Notes: a model not told the origin generated them from the letters alone. A DNA stretch of 64,000 bases from Cutibacterium porci (GCF_009696315.1 NZ_VUMG01000001.1:248001-312000), one strand, 5' to 3'; shown: positions 44,333 through 54,035, numbered from the stretch's first letter. Program-made: numbers and translations.

Positions 44333-47064
44333 AGATCTCGACTATCCGCGCCCGCATACGCGGTGTCTTGGCCATGGTGGCCCTCGCTGCTTTGGTGTTG
44401 GGCTCCCCAGCAGCCCTTGTGGCATGGGGACACTTTGATGCCACCACTGTATTGCGCCCAGCAGCATGGCTGACCCCTGACGACGGTTCGATCTTTCTTA
44501 CTGCCGTGACCGTGATCGGGTGGGTGGCCTGGACGGTCTTTTGCGTCTGTGTGGTCGCTGAAGTCGTCGGAATGATCACTAGTCAGCGTCACCATGTGAA
44601 GCTTCCTGGTTTGGGAGCGATCCAGGGAATTGCGGCGGGACTGCTGGTGGCGAGTCTGACGGTTCTGTCACCGTTGACGCGATCGGCTGTCCCGCCCGCT
44701 CCGGTGCCGGTTGTGGCCGCAGCGGTCGCCGCCCCGCAGCCTGTCCCTGAGGTTGAGGAAGGTAGCGAGAACGATACGGAGCGTGATCGGGGCGTCGCGA
44801 CGGTCACAGTCGAGCCCAATGACGATCTATGGACTCTTGCCGAAACCTGGTATGGGGATGGCACCTCCTGGCGACGCATCGCGGCCGCCAACCCTGATGT
44901 CGATGTTGATCATCTCGTCGCGGGCCAGAAGCTTGCACTTCCGGGAGTCGTCATGACCGTGCCTTCCGGGCACACGGGTGCCGGTCGACCGATCAGCGCC
45001 GAAGAACTCAACGGCATCGGTGCCCAACCGGAAAAGGCCAGAACTCGGACCGTCACCGTCAAACCAGGAGACACCCTCAGCGGGATTGCCCAGAGCCAGT
45101 TAGGGGATGCGTCATGCTGGCCCGTCATCTGGCATCTCAACGAGCAGACCATCTCTGACCCTGATCACATCGAGCCAGGCTGGAAACTAGTATTGCCGGA
45201 TACCTCAGTCGCGGAGACTGCGGTACCGATCCCGGCCACTAACGAGCGAGCCGAGACCCCTGCGGTGACGTTGCCCCCTGAGAACGCCGAGCTGCTGCCT
45301 AAGGCGGGTGACGAACCTACGGTCACCGCTACGGACACGGCAGCGGAACCGCAATCACGTGCGGACGAGGTGGTAACCCGGGCTGACGTTGGGCAAGACC
45401 CAGCCGAGATACTTCGGACGGCGCTAGCTGGCCTGAGCTTGTTCTTAGCCGGAGGGGTCGCCGGTACCGTCACAGCTCGACGCCAACAGCAACTCTTTAC
45501 CCGACCACTCGGACGACGCATACCAGAAGTGTCGGGAGATCCACGACGGGCCAGGCGCGTCCTTGACGCCGCCGCAGATCAGATCGACGCGGCCGGCTCC
45601 CCGGACGTCGCCGCCTATGACGAAGTCATGACGCCGACTACCGTCGTTTTGGGGACACGTGGCCTCCAGACGCCGGTCCTGGTTGACCTGGCCGACGTCG
45701 ACGGGGTGCTCACGGTCAATGGCGCACCAGATCTCGCTACGGCGATGGTCGCTTCAATCAGCTTGTCCCTCGTTGCGGCACCGTGGAGCGGAGGTATCGA
45801 CATTGTTGCTGTGGGGGAAGAGCTCGCGTGGCTGGCGCGCACCGGCAGTGACGACGTGCAGCTCGCTGATGAGGACGAGGTCGTTGAAGGATTGATCGGT
45901 CTTCCGGACAGCGCCACCCGGTCACCAATTACCAGGGTTGTTCTTTCGTGCCGACCACTCGATCTTCCCAGCCCAGTATCCCTTGCCGCAGCGGGCATCG
46001 TCGTCGTCATGGCAGGGTCAGGAGGCCGTGAGATCACCATCGCTGACTGCGATGATGCGCAGTTCGACGGTCAGCCGTTTACCCCGCAGATCGTCACCGC
46101 GCCTATGCGTCGTGCTGTGGTGGATTTACTTGAGACCACTGCTCGGTGTGATACGGAAGCTGCCCCCTGGTGGCAGCCGCGGCGAGGCGGCGTAGAGGGA
46201 TCTGATCCTCCGCCAGCGATGACCTGCGCTGCGCTGCCACCCAGTGATGCCCATGTGACCGTCGAGGAGGAAACCGTGCTGACGTCATCTATGACCAGTG
46301 ATGTTGCCCAGCTACCCGTCGCTGGCGGACACGTGCCGTCACCTGTCTTGCGGCTTCTCGGCCCGGTTGATCTGCTGGGGGCTCGGGGAAATCCGCCGAC
46401 AAAGGCACGACGTCAATGCCTGGAGTATTGCGCTTGGCTGCTATGCCATCCCGGAGCTCGCTCGGTACAGATGGCCGACGCGCTCATGGTTGCTGAGCCG
46501 ACCCGGCGCTCAAATGTCTCCCGTCTGCGCCGTTGGTTAGGCACTGACGATGCCGGTCATGCCTACCTGCCAGAGGGTTACGACGGCTCACTGCGCTTGG
46601 CAGATGCGGTGACGAGCGACTGGGAACGGCTCGAGTTGTTGGTTTCTGGAGGAATATCGGCGGCTCCACTTGCTAACTTAGTGAGCGCCCTCGACCTCGT
46701 TCGTGGAGCTCCGTTAGCTGACGCCGCTCCCGGTCAATGGCATTGGGCTGAGGAATGGCGGATCGACATGATCCAGATGGTTCGTGATATCGGGGTGGAG
46801 GTGGCCCGACGTGCCATGGAGACCAGAGATATTGAGTTAGCATCCCGGGCCCTGGCTAGGGCTACTGTCGCATGCCCTGAGGATGAGGTGCTGCTGGTGG
46901 CTCGCATCAAACTGGCTGATAAGCTCGGCGACCGCGGTGAGGTGGAGAGATTGGTTTACGTGCTGTCTCGTCAGGCGCGACGCCTTGGCGTCGACTTGTC
47001 GGAAGAAACTATCACTGTTTTGCAAGAAGTGATGGAAGGTCACGCGCGGGCCCGAGTGGTCTGA
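44329..47064 (+). CDS. Large LysM-BTAD membrane protein of the Tad locus
   Basis: 911 residues. Three N-terminal hydrophobic segments lie at about 13-33, 55-85 and 92-115. A Pro/Ala linker follows, then two LysM modules (about residues 162-205, VTVEPNDDLWTLAETWYGD; and 238-287, VTVKPGDTLSGIAQSQLGD). Another hydrophobic stretch is near 367-385. The C-terminus (from about residue 670, LRLLGPVDLLGARG) is a winged-helix plus BTAD region of SARP regulators, ending in tetratricopeptide-like helices. Such proteins occur at the ends of actinobacterial pilus loci. Role unknown; possibly it links wall contact to regulation. Start overlaps the upstream stop (ATGA). Confidence 0.8.
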   Translation: MKISTIRARIRGVLAMVALAALVLGSPAALVAWGHFDATTVLRPAAWLTPDDGSIFLTAVTVIGWVAWTVFCVCVVAEVVGMITSQRHHVKLPGLGAIQGIAAGLLVASLTVLSPLTRSAVPPAPVPVVAAAVAAPQPVPEVEEGSENDTERDRGVATVTVEPNDDLWTLAETWYGDGTSWRRIAAANPDVDVDHLVAGQKLALPGVVMTVPSGHTGAGRPISAEELNGIGAQPEKARTRTVTVKPGDTLSGIAQSQLGDASCWPVIWHLNEQTISDPDHIEPGWKLVLPDTSVAETAVPIPATNERAETPAVTLPPENAELLPKAGDEPTVTATDTAAEPQSRADEVVTRADVGQDPAEILRTALAGLSLFLAGGVAGTVTARRQQQLFTRPLGRRIPEVSGDPRRARRVLDAAADQIDAAGSPDVAAYDEVMTPTTVVLGTRGLQTPVLVDLADVDGVLTVNGAPDLATAMVASISLSLVAAPWSGGIDIVAVGEELAWLARTGSDDVQLADEDEVVEGLIGLPDSATRSPITRVVLSCRPLDLPSPVSLAAAGIVVVMAGSGGREITIADCDDAQFDGQPFTPQIVTAPMRRAVVDLLETTARCDTEAAPWWQPRRGGVEGSDPPPAMTCAALPPSDAHVTVEEETVLTSSMTSDVAQLPVAGGHVPSPVLRLLGPVDLLGARGNPPTKARRQCLEYCAWLLCHPGARSVQMADALMVAEPTRRSNVSRLRRWLGTDDAGHAYLPEGYDGSLRLADAVTSDWERLELLVSGGISAAPLANLVSALDLVRGAPLADAAPGQWHWAEEWRIDMIQMVRDIGVEVARRAMETRDIELASRALARATVACPEDEVLLVARIKLADKLGDRGEVERLVYVLSRQARRLGVDLSEETITVLQEVMEGHARARVV

Positions 47065-47105
47065 GAGCCTCGACGATTAGGTCGGTGACCTCACCGCGTG
47101 AGGTA

Positions 47106-48527
47106 TCACTCCTCGCGGGTGCCAGCGGGCAATCCACCGAGGGCGCTGCCCTTGTCGAAGACATCGTCACCGTGGGCACGAGTTGTTAACGCGAAAACCA
47201 GGGCCACCACGAGGTACGCCATGGCCAGACCAACGATGTGCGGGCCAGACAAGCCCTGGATCGGCAACACCAACGCTGCCAGTGCTGAACCCGCTACGAA
47301 CATCGCGTTGTACACCATGTCGTAAGCGATAAACACCCGGCCCTTGTAACCGTCAGAGATGTGAGCCTGGCAAATAGTGTCGACACCGGCCTTCAGAGAC
47401 TGGGCGAAAAGCCCAATAAGGAAGCCAGCTGCGAGCAAACCCCACCGGTTCGGAATGGCTCCCGGGAAGGCCTGGATGATCGCGGTTGCAAGAAGGAGGG
47501 CTATCAGAGCACGGCGCATTCCTAGCCGATGCACCAGCATGGGCATGAATCCCGCTGAGAGCACGAACCCAGCCCCCATAGCTACTGCCCAGACCGTCAT
47601 GTCTGCCATGGCCCCGTTGATGTCGGATTGCACGTGGAATCGGTTACGGTAACCCAGGATCATCGCCACCGAATACACCCCGAACAGCACTCGTTGAGCG
47701 CCGATCAGTGTGAGGGAATGACCCACCAACGGCACCTTACCCAGGTAGTGGAAACCATCCACGACATCTGCGGCTACCGCCCTCATCGTCTGAGAGCGAT
47801 CCACTAATGGTGGGCCAAGCTCGCGGCGTGAAAACTGTAATCCCAATCCGACTGACACCGCGAACAGGGCAGCAGATATGCAGAAGATGATCGTATCGGC
47901 GTGATGTACCGGCATGTGGTGGCCTGCGATCATACGTACCGCTGCAGCAACGACCGCACCGATCATGAGCCCTAGTGGGCCGATCGTTGGCATGATCGAC
48001 GAGGCCGTCAGGTAGTCGCGTTTGTCGATGGTGTATTCCAGCCCAGCCACCAAGGCGGTCAGAAGGAATCGGTTGAGACTCATTGCAATGAGCAAGCCGG
48101 TAAGCAAAGCTAGGTGAGAAGGTTTATCCCGCGCACCATTCCAGACCAAGATCCCTAGTCCGATCGCAATTAGGCAACGCAAACCGTCGGTGTAAACAAG
48201 AATGCGCTGACGCGACCAGCGGTCGAGAACGACGGAGACAAAGGGGCCGATGATGCTAAAAGGCAGCAAGGTGATCGCCAACACCATGGCTATCGACCAC
48301 GCGTCAGGTTGCTGCTCGGGGGACAGAAGAACGTACGAAGCCATCCCGACCTGCAGGGTGCCGTCAGCTGCTTGGGTGGCTACACGAACCCCAAGAATCT
48401 TGCGAAAGTCGCGGCGTCGCCACAGGTGGCGCAGGTTCTGCCAGAACACGTGGTCTCCTTCGGGCCGGCCTGTAACGATCCTATGGGGTGAACGGGAAAG
48501 ATCCACCTCACCAGCGAGTACGGTCAC
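47106..48527 (-). CDS. MFS transporter
   Basis: A 473-residue protein with about 12 membrane segments. The loop motif LDRWSRQRILVYTDGLR follows TM2 and there is a weaker second-half motif HRLGMRRALI. It resembles drug- or macrolide-type MFS proteins of actinobacteria. The start is a GTG with a poor ribosome site; internal GTG or ATG starts near residue 27 are possible. It is convergent with the pilus operon. A long inverted repeat lies 89 bases upstream. Substrate unknown. Confidence 0.78.
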   Translation of the reverse strand: MTVLAGEVDLSRSPHRIVTGRPEGDHVFWQNLRHLWRRRDFRKILGVRVATQAADGTLQVGMASYVLLSPEQQPDAWSIAMVLAITLLPFSIIGPFVSVVLDRWSRQRILVYTDGLRCLIAIGLGILVWNGARDKPSHLALLTGLLIAMSLNRFLLTALVAGLEYTIDKRDYLTASSIMPTIGPLGLMIGAVVAAAVRMIAGHHMPVHHADTIIFCISAALFAVSVGLGLQFSRRELGPPLVDRSQTMRAVAADVVDGFHYLGKVPLVGHSLTLIGAQRVLFGVYSVAMILGYRNRFHVQSDINGAMADMTVWAVAMGAGFVLSAGFMPMLVHRLGMRRALIALLLATAIIQAFPGAIPNRWGLLAAGFLIGLFAQSLKAGVDTICQAHISDGYKGRVFIAYDMVYNAMFVAGSALAALVLPIQGLSGPHIVGLAMAYLVVALVFALTTRAHGDDVFDKGSALGGLPAGTREE

Positions 48528-49035
48528 ATCCGCCGTTGCGCCAGTACACGGTCGACGACGCCCGGAGACAGCGTCCAGAATCTGGTATTAAGTGCAGCCT
48601 TCAGTGGCCGCTAATCGCTCTTATCGTCAGATTGACGATAAGAGCGAGGCCTGCACCGTGTTGCAATAGGTATACGGTTGACTAAGTGTTCATGATGACG
48701 GCGCTTCCCCCGATCTCGTGGTGTAGTAACCTATTGCCATGGTCCAATTGGGTTGAATGCTTATTTTTCAAGGTCGTGACTGCACCAGATTTATACTAAA
48801 ACTATATGCCCAATCTTGGGTGGCCCTTGTAGGCGTGTAACCGATTTTTGATCTGGCTATTCAGTTAACAATGGGTCACATATGCGCAGGTGCCGGCAAG
48901 TGGCGTAGTCATTTCCGTCGTTAACTGCTAAAATGGCCGTTTTTCTAATGGTTACACTGATAGGGGCGAGGGCGTAAATACGCGAGCCTCAAATACGCCT
49001 CGAAGTAGTAGCACCTAATGGTGGTCAGTGCCATA
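48528..49035. other. Long spacer between MFS and PTS genes
   Basis: About 500 bases. Apart from the inverted repeat at 48616-48646 I find no gene. The part after 48690 is AT-rich, like the PTS operon, and probably marks the edge of an acquired segment. No clear terminator for the PTS operon is seen. Confidence 0.5.
48616..48646. promoter_or_regulatory. 31-nt perfect inverted repeat upstream of the MFS gene
   Basis: A 14-base arm, CGCTCTTATCGTCA, at 48616-48629, and its exact complement at 48633-48646, separated by GAT. It lies 89 bases before the minus-strand MFS start. Without a T-run it is more likely an operator for an unlinked regulator than a terminator, but either is possible. Confidence 0.55.
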
Positions 49036-50427
49036 TTACTCAGTTTCGTTCAGAACAGGACTTGATGAATTTGATTGTTTTCCTCTTTTCTTTATAAAAG
49101 CGCTCGCAATAAAAAGAATTACAGTCGCTAGGGTAATACCGAAAATGATCATCCATCTTCCGCCGATATGACCGAGATACCCGAGGTAAAGGCCAATGAT
49201 TCCGTAATCTGAATCCGCAAACGTAGCATTCTGTGTTCCTATATCTCCAAGCACGCCCAAGAGCAGTAAGGGGAATACGGTAATGAGAATACCATTTGCG
49301 AATGCTCCTAATACCGCACCTCTGCGCCCGCCTTGCGCGTTTCCGATAACTCCGGCTGCCCCTCCAGTCATAAAGTGCGCAACTATACCAGGAATTATAA
49401 TTACCACCCCAGATACGCCCATGATTATCATCCCGATAATACCTGCTACGAGAGAGGAAATGAATCCGATCATTACAGCATTGGGTGCGAAGGTAAATGT
49501 GATCGGAACATCTAAAGCTGGCTTCGCATCGGGGACGAGACGTTCGGAAATTCCTTGGAAGGCCGGTACAATTTCTGCGAGGATGATTCTTACACCGGCG
49601 AGTATTATTACGACTCCTGCGGAAAACTGACCCGCAGACATTAGTGCCCAGATGATATAGTTTTGACCATTTGATATCGTTGACGATACGTAGTGCGGTC
49701 CTGCAATTAGGGCGACGATTAGGTAGATAATTCCCATTGAGAGCATCACTACGACGGTCGAATCACGAACAAATGATAACGACTTAGGGACTTTTAGGTT
49801 CTCTGTAGAGTTCTTTGGGTCACCATGAACCTTACTTGCTACAAAACCTGATAGTGCTATACCGAATCCTCCTGTGTGGCCAATCGCAACACTATCGGAC
49901 CCCGTAACACTCCTCATATATGGTTGAACAACTGCTGGGGATATTGTAGTGATGAGTGCTTCGGCTAGCGATCCCCATATAACCGCTTCCCAACTAGAGA
50001 GGCCAGCGACGATGAGAATTACCGCAATCATGGCGGACTCGTAAAGCGCGACATGGCCAGATAAATAAATGTACTTGAATTGGGTAATTCGTGCGAATAT
50101 AACATTCAGGATCATGCCGAAGAAGAAAATGAGAGCCGAGACGGTTCCATATTTCATGAGCACAGGCCCAACGATGGCCTCGTTGTTTGGTATTACTCCT
50201 TGTACGTGGAAGACGCCAGCAAACATGCTGCCAAACGGATCTAGCGACGCGACAATAACAGCGGCGCCTGCAGATAGAACTAGAAATCCAACGAACGTCT
50301 TGATTGTTCCGCGCATGATCTCGGATGCACTTTTCTTCTGAAGGGAAAGGCCGAGCAATGCGATGAGGGCGACCAGAATTGATGGCTGCCTGAAGACCTG
50401 AACTAAAACGTCGAGAAATTGGGTCAT
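49036..50427 (-). CDS. PTS system IIC component, ascorbate (UlaA) type
   Basis: 463 residues with about 11 hydrophobic segments. It contains KKSASEIMRGTIKTFVGFLVL, VIPNNEAIVGP and GSDSVAIGHTGGFGIALSGF, all in the positions expected of UlaA/SgaT transporters, which move L-ascorbate or related sugars with phosphorylation by IIB. The C-terminus is polar. It ends the GntR-IIA-IIB-IIC operon. Codon use is AT-richer than in surrounding genes. Confidence 0.9.
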   Translation of the reverse strand: MTQFLDVLVQVFRQPSILVALIALLGLSLQKKSASEIMRGTIKTFVGFLVLSAGAAVIVASLDPFGSMFAGVFHVQGVIPNNEAIVGPVLMKYGTVSALIFFFGMILNVIFARITQFKYIYLSGHVALYESAMIAVILIVAGLSSWEAVIWGSLAEALITTISPAVVQPYMRSVTGSDSVAIGHTGGFGIALSGFVASKVHGDPKNSTENLKVPKSLSFVRDSTVVVMLSMGIIYLIVALIAGPHYVSSTISNGQNYIIWALMSAGQFSAGVVIILAGVRIILAEIVPAFQGISERLVPDAKPALDVPITFTFAPNAVMIGFISSLVAGIIGMIIMGVSGVVIIIPGIVAHFMTGGAAGVIGNAQGGRRGAVLGAFANGILITVFPLLLLGVLGDIGTQNATFADSDYGIIGLYLGYLGHIGGRWMIIFGITLATVILFIASAFIKKRGKQSNSSSPVLNETE

Positions 50428-50464
50428 GACTGTGTATCCTGCCTGGATTGGTCCCCGTACTGAG

Positions 50465-50755
50465 TCAGGAGGTATGTGGTACTCCGAGTTGATCGCAGGC
50501 GTCTTTCACGCGCTCCGTTAGCTCATCTTGATCGATAATAGAATTAAGAATTTGAACGTTTTGAAAATTGCTCACTGAGTTTTTGAGATCCCTACCCACG
50601 AAAAACATGTCAGCGTCTGCGGGAGACGCGGAACCGAGATCAGTGTGGTCGACATCAATGCCCTCAACGCCAATGCTTCGAAGCGCCTTTTCTATGTTCA
50701 TCTGGACCATGAATGAGGATCCCAACCCCGAACTGCACATCGCCATGAATTTCAT
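50465..50755 (-). CDS. PTS system IIB component, ascorbate type
   Basis: 96 residues starting MKFMAMCSSGLGSSFMVQMN. Cys7 in the CSSGLGSS loop is the phosphorylated residue. It passes phosphate from IIA to the sugar entering through IIC. Length fits UlaB-like proteins. It lies 37 bases before the IIC gene. Confidence 0.92.
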   Translation of the reverse strand: MKFMAMCSSGLGSSFMVQMNIEKALRSIGVEGIDVDHTDLGSASPADADMFFVGRDLKNSVSNFQNVQILNSIIDQDELTERVKDACDQLGVPHTS

Positions 50756-50813
50756 TAGTAATCCTTACCTTGATAGAAGTTATGATATGATAGAACGTAT
50801 ATTATTAAGGGAT

Positions 50814-51260
50814 TCAAAATCTCGCGAGTAATTCAGAAATCTCGGATATCGATTTCGCCTGAATGAGATTCTCCCGCGCAGTCTGGTCTCCTAGAAATAG
50901 TGAGAGGTTACGCATGAGGCTTAAATGACTGGTAGAGTCTGATGCGGCAAGTATGAAGACCAACCTCATCGGATGGTCGGCGTTATCGTTCAAGAATACA
51001 GTGGAGGAAAGAGAGGCAAGTGACAAGGCGGTCTGCAATGCGCCGTTCTCCGGCCGAGCGTGTGCCAAAGTAATCCCATACCCGAGGTCCATGTATGTTC
51101 CGCCAGGATTACTGATAGCAGTCTTTATGGCATCGATATATTCTAATTTGATGAGCTGCTTGGTTAAGAGGGGTTGAGCCGCAGCTTCGATCGCGTCTTG
51201 CCATCTACTTGCATTTGAAAAAACAATGTTTTCATTTGGAAGATATTCTGCGAGCATCAT
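50814..51260 (-). CDS. PTS system IIA component, mannitol/ascorbate type
   Basis: 148 residues. The phosphorylatable histidine is in GYGITLAHARPENGA, typical of UlaC/fructose-type IIA domains. AAGGAG stands six bases before the first of two ATG codons. It takes phosphate from HPr. First PTS gene of the operon, 22 bases after the regulator. Confidence 0.9.
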   Translation of the reverse strand: MMLAEYLPNENIVFSNASRWQDAIEAAAQPLLTKQLIKLEYIDAIKTAISNPGGTYMDLGYGITLAHARPENGALQTALSLASLSSTVFLNDNADHPMRLVFILAASDSTSHLSLMRNLSLFLGDQTARENLIQAKSISEISELLARF

Positions 51261-51282
51261 TGGCTCTCCTTATATTCCTATA

Positions 51283-52029
51283 CTACTCGGATGACGCCGA
51301 GAAACCTATGCGAGCTGACCTGCTTGCAAATATAGTTTCGCTATACATTCTAGGTGTGTGGAGTGTGTCGTATGAGGTTGAGATTGTGAAAAGTCGGAGG
51401 TCGTCATCATTAATGCATAGAATCTTTCGGTCATGCACGCGCGGGCGAATGAGTGAAACTTGAACGCTGTCTTCCACCAGCTGAAACTCCGACATGGAAT
51501 TTAGATATGAGTAGAGAGATGTTTCACTGAAATCATGTCGTAGAAAGCTGCTTGGATCGTTGATCCGTAGCCATGCGCGATTGATATGGTCGATAGTGCC
51601 GTCGATACTGCGGAGCCTGTCAAGACGGGTGACTTTGGTTCCAGGGGCGAGAGCCAAGGCAACAGCTACGGCTGTAGGGGATGCGACCACTGATCGAACG
51701 AGGATTTTTGAACTGACGTGGTGTCCCTCAGATGTTCGCTGGGCATAGAAGCCTGAAAGATCGAATCTATCGACGGCTCTTGGTGATGATTTCGGGCCGG
51801 TTACGAAGGTGCCACGGCCTTGCTCTCGTCGAAGGACGCCCTGTCGTGCGAGTTCGTCTAAAGCTCGACGGATGGTGATGCGTGACACGTTGTACCGGAC
51901 GCATAACTGAGGCTCAGGGGGAAGTGCAGTCTCGGGCTCTGCTGACGCATAGTCGCGTTCGAGTGCGTCGCGGACAGCCACCCACTTCGGGCGCGTGGGC
52001 GGCAGCTCTGTCGATGATGAAGTGAGCAC
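51283..52029 (-). CDS. GntR-family regulator with UTRA domain
   Basis: 248 residues. The N-terminal GntR winged helix (PPEPQLCVRYNVSRITIRRALDELARQGVL) is followed by GRGTFV and a UTRA effector domain from about residue 95. HutC/FarR-type relatives bind sugar phosphates. It is first in the PTS operon and probably controls it. The start is a GTG with AAGGAG 11 bases upstream. A near-consensus promoter is at 52071-52101. Confidence 0.9.
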   Translation of the reverse strand: MLTSSSTELPPTRPKWVAVRDALERDYASAEPETALPPEPQLCVRYNVSRITIRRALDELARQGVLRREQGRGTFVTGPKSSPRAVDRFDLSGFYAQRTSEGHHVSSKILVRSVVASPTAVAVALALAPGTKVTRLDRLRSIDGTIDHINRAWLRINDPSSFLRHDFSETSLYSYLNSMSEFQLVEDSVQVSLIRPRVHDRKILCINDDDLRLFTISTSYDTLHTPRMYSETIFASRSARIGFSASSE

Positions 52030-52070
52030 CGTTGGATCACTCCTTAAACGTTATAACCAAAGTCCTATAC

Positions 52071-52101
52071 ATTATATTGTTTCTATGTGAAGCACTGTCA
52101 A
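52071..52101 (-). promoter_or_regulatory. Sigma-70 type promoter of the PTS operon
   Basis: On the minus strand TTGACA (52096-52101) and TATAAT (52071-52076) are separated by 19 bases, about 42 bases before the GntR start. Both boxes are exact, though the spacer is slightly long. An overlapping CAATAT would give 17. Confidence 0.65.
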
Positions 52102-52291
52102 GAGCATGTAAGTGAACTCCGCTTGAGTGATGTGCTGTTGCTCGTCCTACGGCGCTTGGCCAAGCCCATGGTCGCCGCGAGTTCTCAAAAAGTTATGTCA
52201 GGCGAGCTTGGGGTAACGCATCTGTGCGAGGCGAGACTTACGATGGGCCGAAAGTATGCAAAGGCGCAGCCAACGCGCCATGATTGGAACT

Positions 52292-53989
52292 ATGACAATG
52301 AAGTCTGATCTTGAAATCGCCCGGGAAGCTCACCTTGACCCCATCGAGAAGGTCGCAAACCGGGCCGGCATCAGTGCGAAGTACCTGGAGCCGTATGGGC
52401 GTGACGTTGCGAAGGTGGACCTTGACGTCATCAACGACAACAAGGATCATCCTCGCGGCAAATACGTCGTCGTCACGGCCATCACCCCGACGCCCCTTGG
52501 CGAGGGCAAGACGACCACCGCTGTTGGTCTCGCCCAAGGCCTGGAGAAGATCGGCAAGCGCAGTGTTCTTGCTCTACGGCAGCCGTCAATGGGTCCGACC
52601 TTCGGAATCAAAGGTGGTGCTGCCGGCGCCGGGTACTCCCAAGTACTGCCGATGGAGAGACTGAACCTGCATCTGACGGGCGATTTCCACGCCATTGGGG
52701 CGGCCCACAACCTGCTTGCTGCCATGATCGACAACCATCTGCATCACGGCAACGAGCTCGATATCGAGCCCCATTCAATTTCGTGGCGTCGTGTCGTCGA
52801 TATTAACGACCGTGCTCTGCGCAATATCATCGTCGGTCTTGGGTCGAGGGTCGACGGTGTGCCCCGCGAGACCGGATTCGATATAACAGCGGCCAGCGAG
52901 GTCGGCGTCATCCTCGCCTTAGCTACCTCCTTGGCTGACCTGCGTGCTCGCTTAGGACGCATCGTCATCGGCTATAACCGTTCCAAGCAGCCAGTTACCG
53001 CAGAAGACCTGCACGCTGCTGGATCAATGGCCGTCATTTTGAAGGACGCCATCAAACCGAACTTGTTGCAAACTACTGAGAATAGCCCGGTTCTCGTCCA
53101 TGCCGGCCCCTTCGGTAATATCGCCACCGGTAATTCCTCGGTTATTGCAGACCAGGTCGGTATCAATTGCGGCGACTACCTTCTTACAGAGGCCGGATTT
53201 GGTGCCGATATGGGAGCCGAGCGATTCTTTAATATCAAGTGCCGCGTCAGCGGAATGCGGCCCGACGCCGCCGTCCTCGTCGTCACTGTACGCGCCCTCA
53301 AGACCCACGCAGGTCGTTACAAGGTCGTGCCGGGAAAGCCACTGCCTCCGGCAATGCTAGAGGACAATCCTGACGACGTGCTTGCGGGTGCTGCCAACTT
53401 GCGTAAGCACATCGAAATTGTGCGCGAATTCGGGGTATCGCCGGTCGTGGCTCTCAACGTCTTTCCGACAGATCATCCAGACGAAATTGACGCGGTCCGC
53501 AAGGTTGCTGAAGTTGCCGGAGCCCATTTTGCATCTTCGACCCACGTCGTCGATGGCGGCACCGGCGCAGTCGACTTGGCTCGCGCGGTCGTCGCGGCGT
53601 GCGACCAGAAGACCGATTTCCGCTATACCTACGACCTCGAGGATTCCCTGGTCGACAAACTCACTAAGGTTGCTACCACCGTGTACGGGGCTGACGGAGT
53701 CGACATCGCCCCGGCAGCGGCGAAAGAGCTAGCCCACTTCGAGGACCTCGGCTATGGCTCATTCCCGGTTGTCATCGCGAAAACGCACCTGTCGCTGTCC
53801 CATGATCCATCTCTCAAGGGTGCCCCGACCGGATGGCGGTTACCGGTGCGCGAGGTGAGAGCCGCCGTCGGTGCTGGGTACATCTACGCGATTTGCGGAG
53901 ATATGCGCACCATGCCGGGGCTGGGCCGTCATCCAGCCGCTGAAAAGATAGACATCGACGATAGCGGCGAGACTATCGGGCTGTTCTGA
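52292..53989 (+). CDS. fhs: Formate-tetrahydrofolate ligase
   Basis: About 565 residues. The enzyme makes 10-formyl-THF from formate, THF and ATP. Visible are TPTPLGEGKTTTAVGLAQGL (the ATP-binding P-loop), LRQPSMGPTFGIKGGAAGAGYSQ, LHLTGDFHAI and the C-terminal GDMRTMPGLGRHP. Length is typical. The ATG at 52292 is used; ATGs at 52280 or 52298 are possible. It stands alone and ends at a strong hairpin. It supplies one-carbon units for purine synthesis. Confidence 0.96.
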   Translation: MTMKSDLEIAREAHLDPIEKVANRAGISAKYLEPYGRDVAKVDLDVINDNKDHPRGKYVVVTAITPTPLGEGKTTTAVGLAQGLEKIGKRSVLALRQPSMGPTFGIKGGAAGAGYSQVLPMERLNLHLTGDFHAIGAAHNLLAAMIDNHLHHGNELDIEPHSISWRRVVDINDRALRNIIVGLGSRVDGVPRETGFDITAASEVGVILALATSLADLRARLGRIVIGYNRSKQPVTAEDLHAAGSMAVILKDAIKPNLLQTTENSPVLVHAGPFGNIATGNSSVIADQVGINCGDYLLTEAGFGADMGAERFFNIKCRVSGMRPDAAVLVVTVRALKTHAGRYKVVPGKPLPPAMLEDNPDDVLAGAANLRKHIEIVREFGVSPVVALNVFPTDHPDEIDAVRKVAEVAGAHFASSTHVVDGGTGAVDLARAVVAACDQKTDFRYTYDLEDSLVDKLTKVATTVYGADGVDIAPAAAKELAHFEDLGYGSFPVVIAKTHLSLSHDPSLKGAPTGWRLPVREVRAAVGAGYIYAICGDMRTMPGLGRHPAAEKIDIDDSGETIGLF

Positions 53990-54001
53990 TCGATTGCGAT
54001 G

Positions 54002-54035
54002 ATCGGGGCCGCGAATACTACTTCGCGGCCCCGAT
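54002..54035 (+). terminator. Terminator after fhs
   Basis: A perfect 14-base stem, ATCGGGGCCGCGAA at 54002-54015 with its complement at 54022-54035, and a six-base loop. No long T-run. It separates fhs from the convergent sulfatase operon. Confidence 0.7.
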
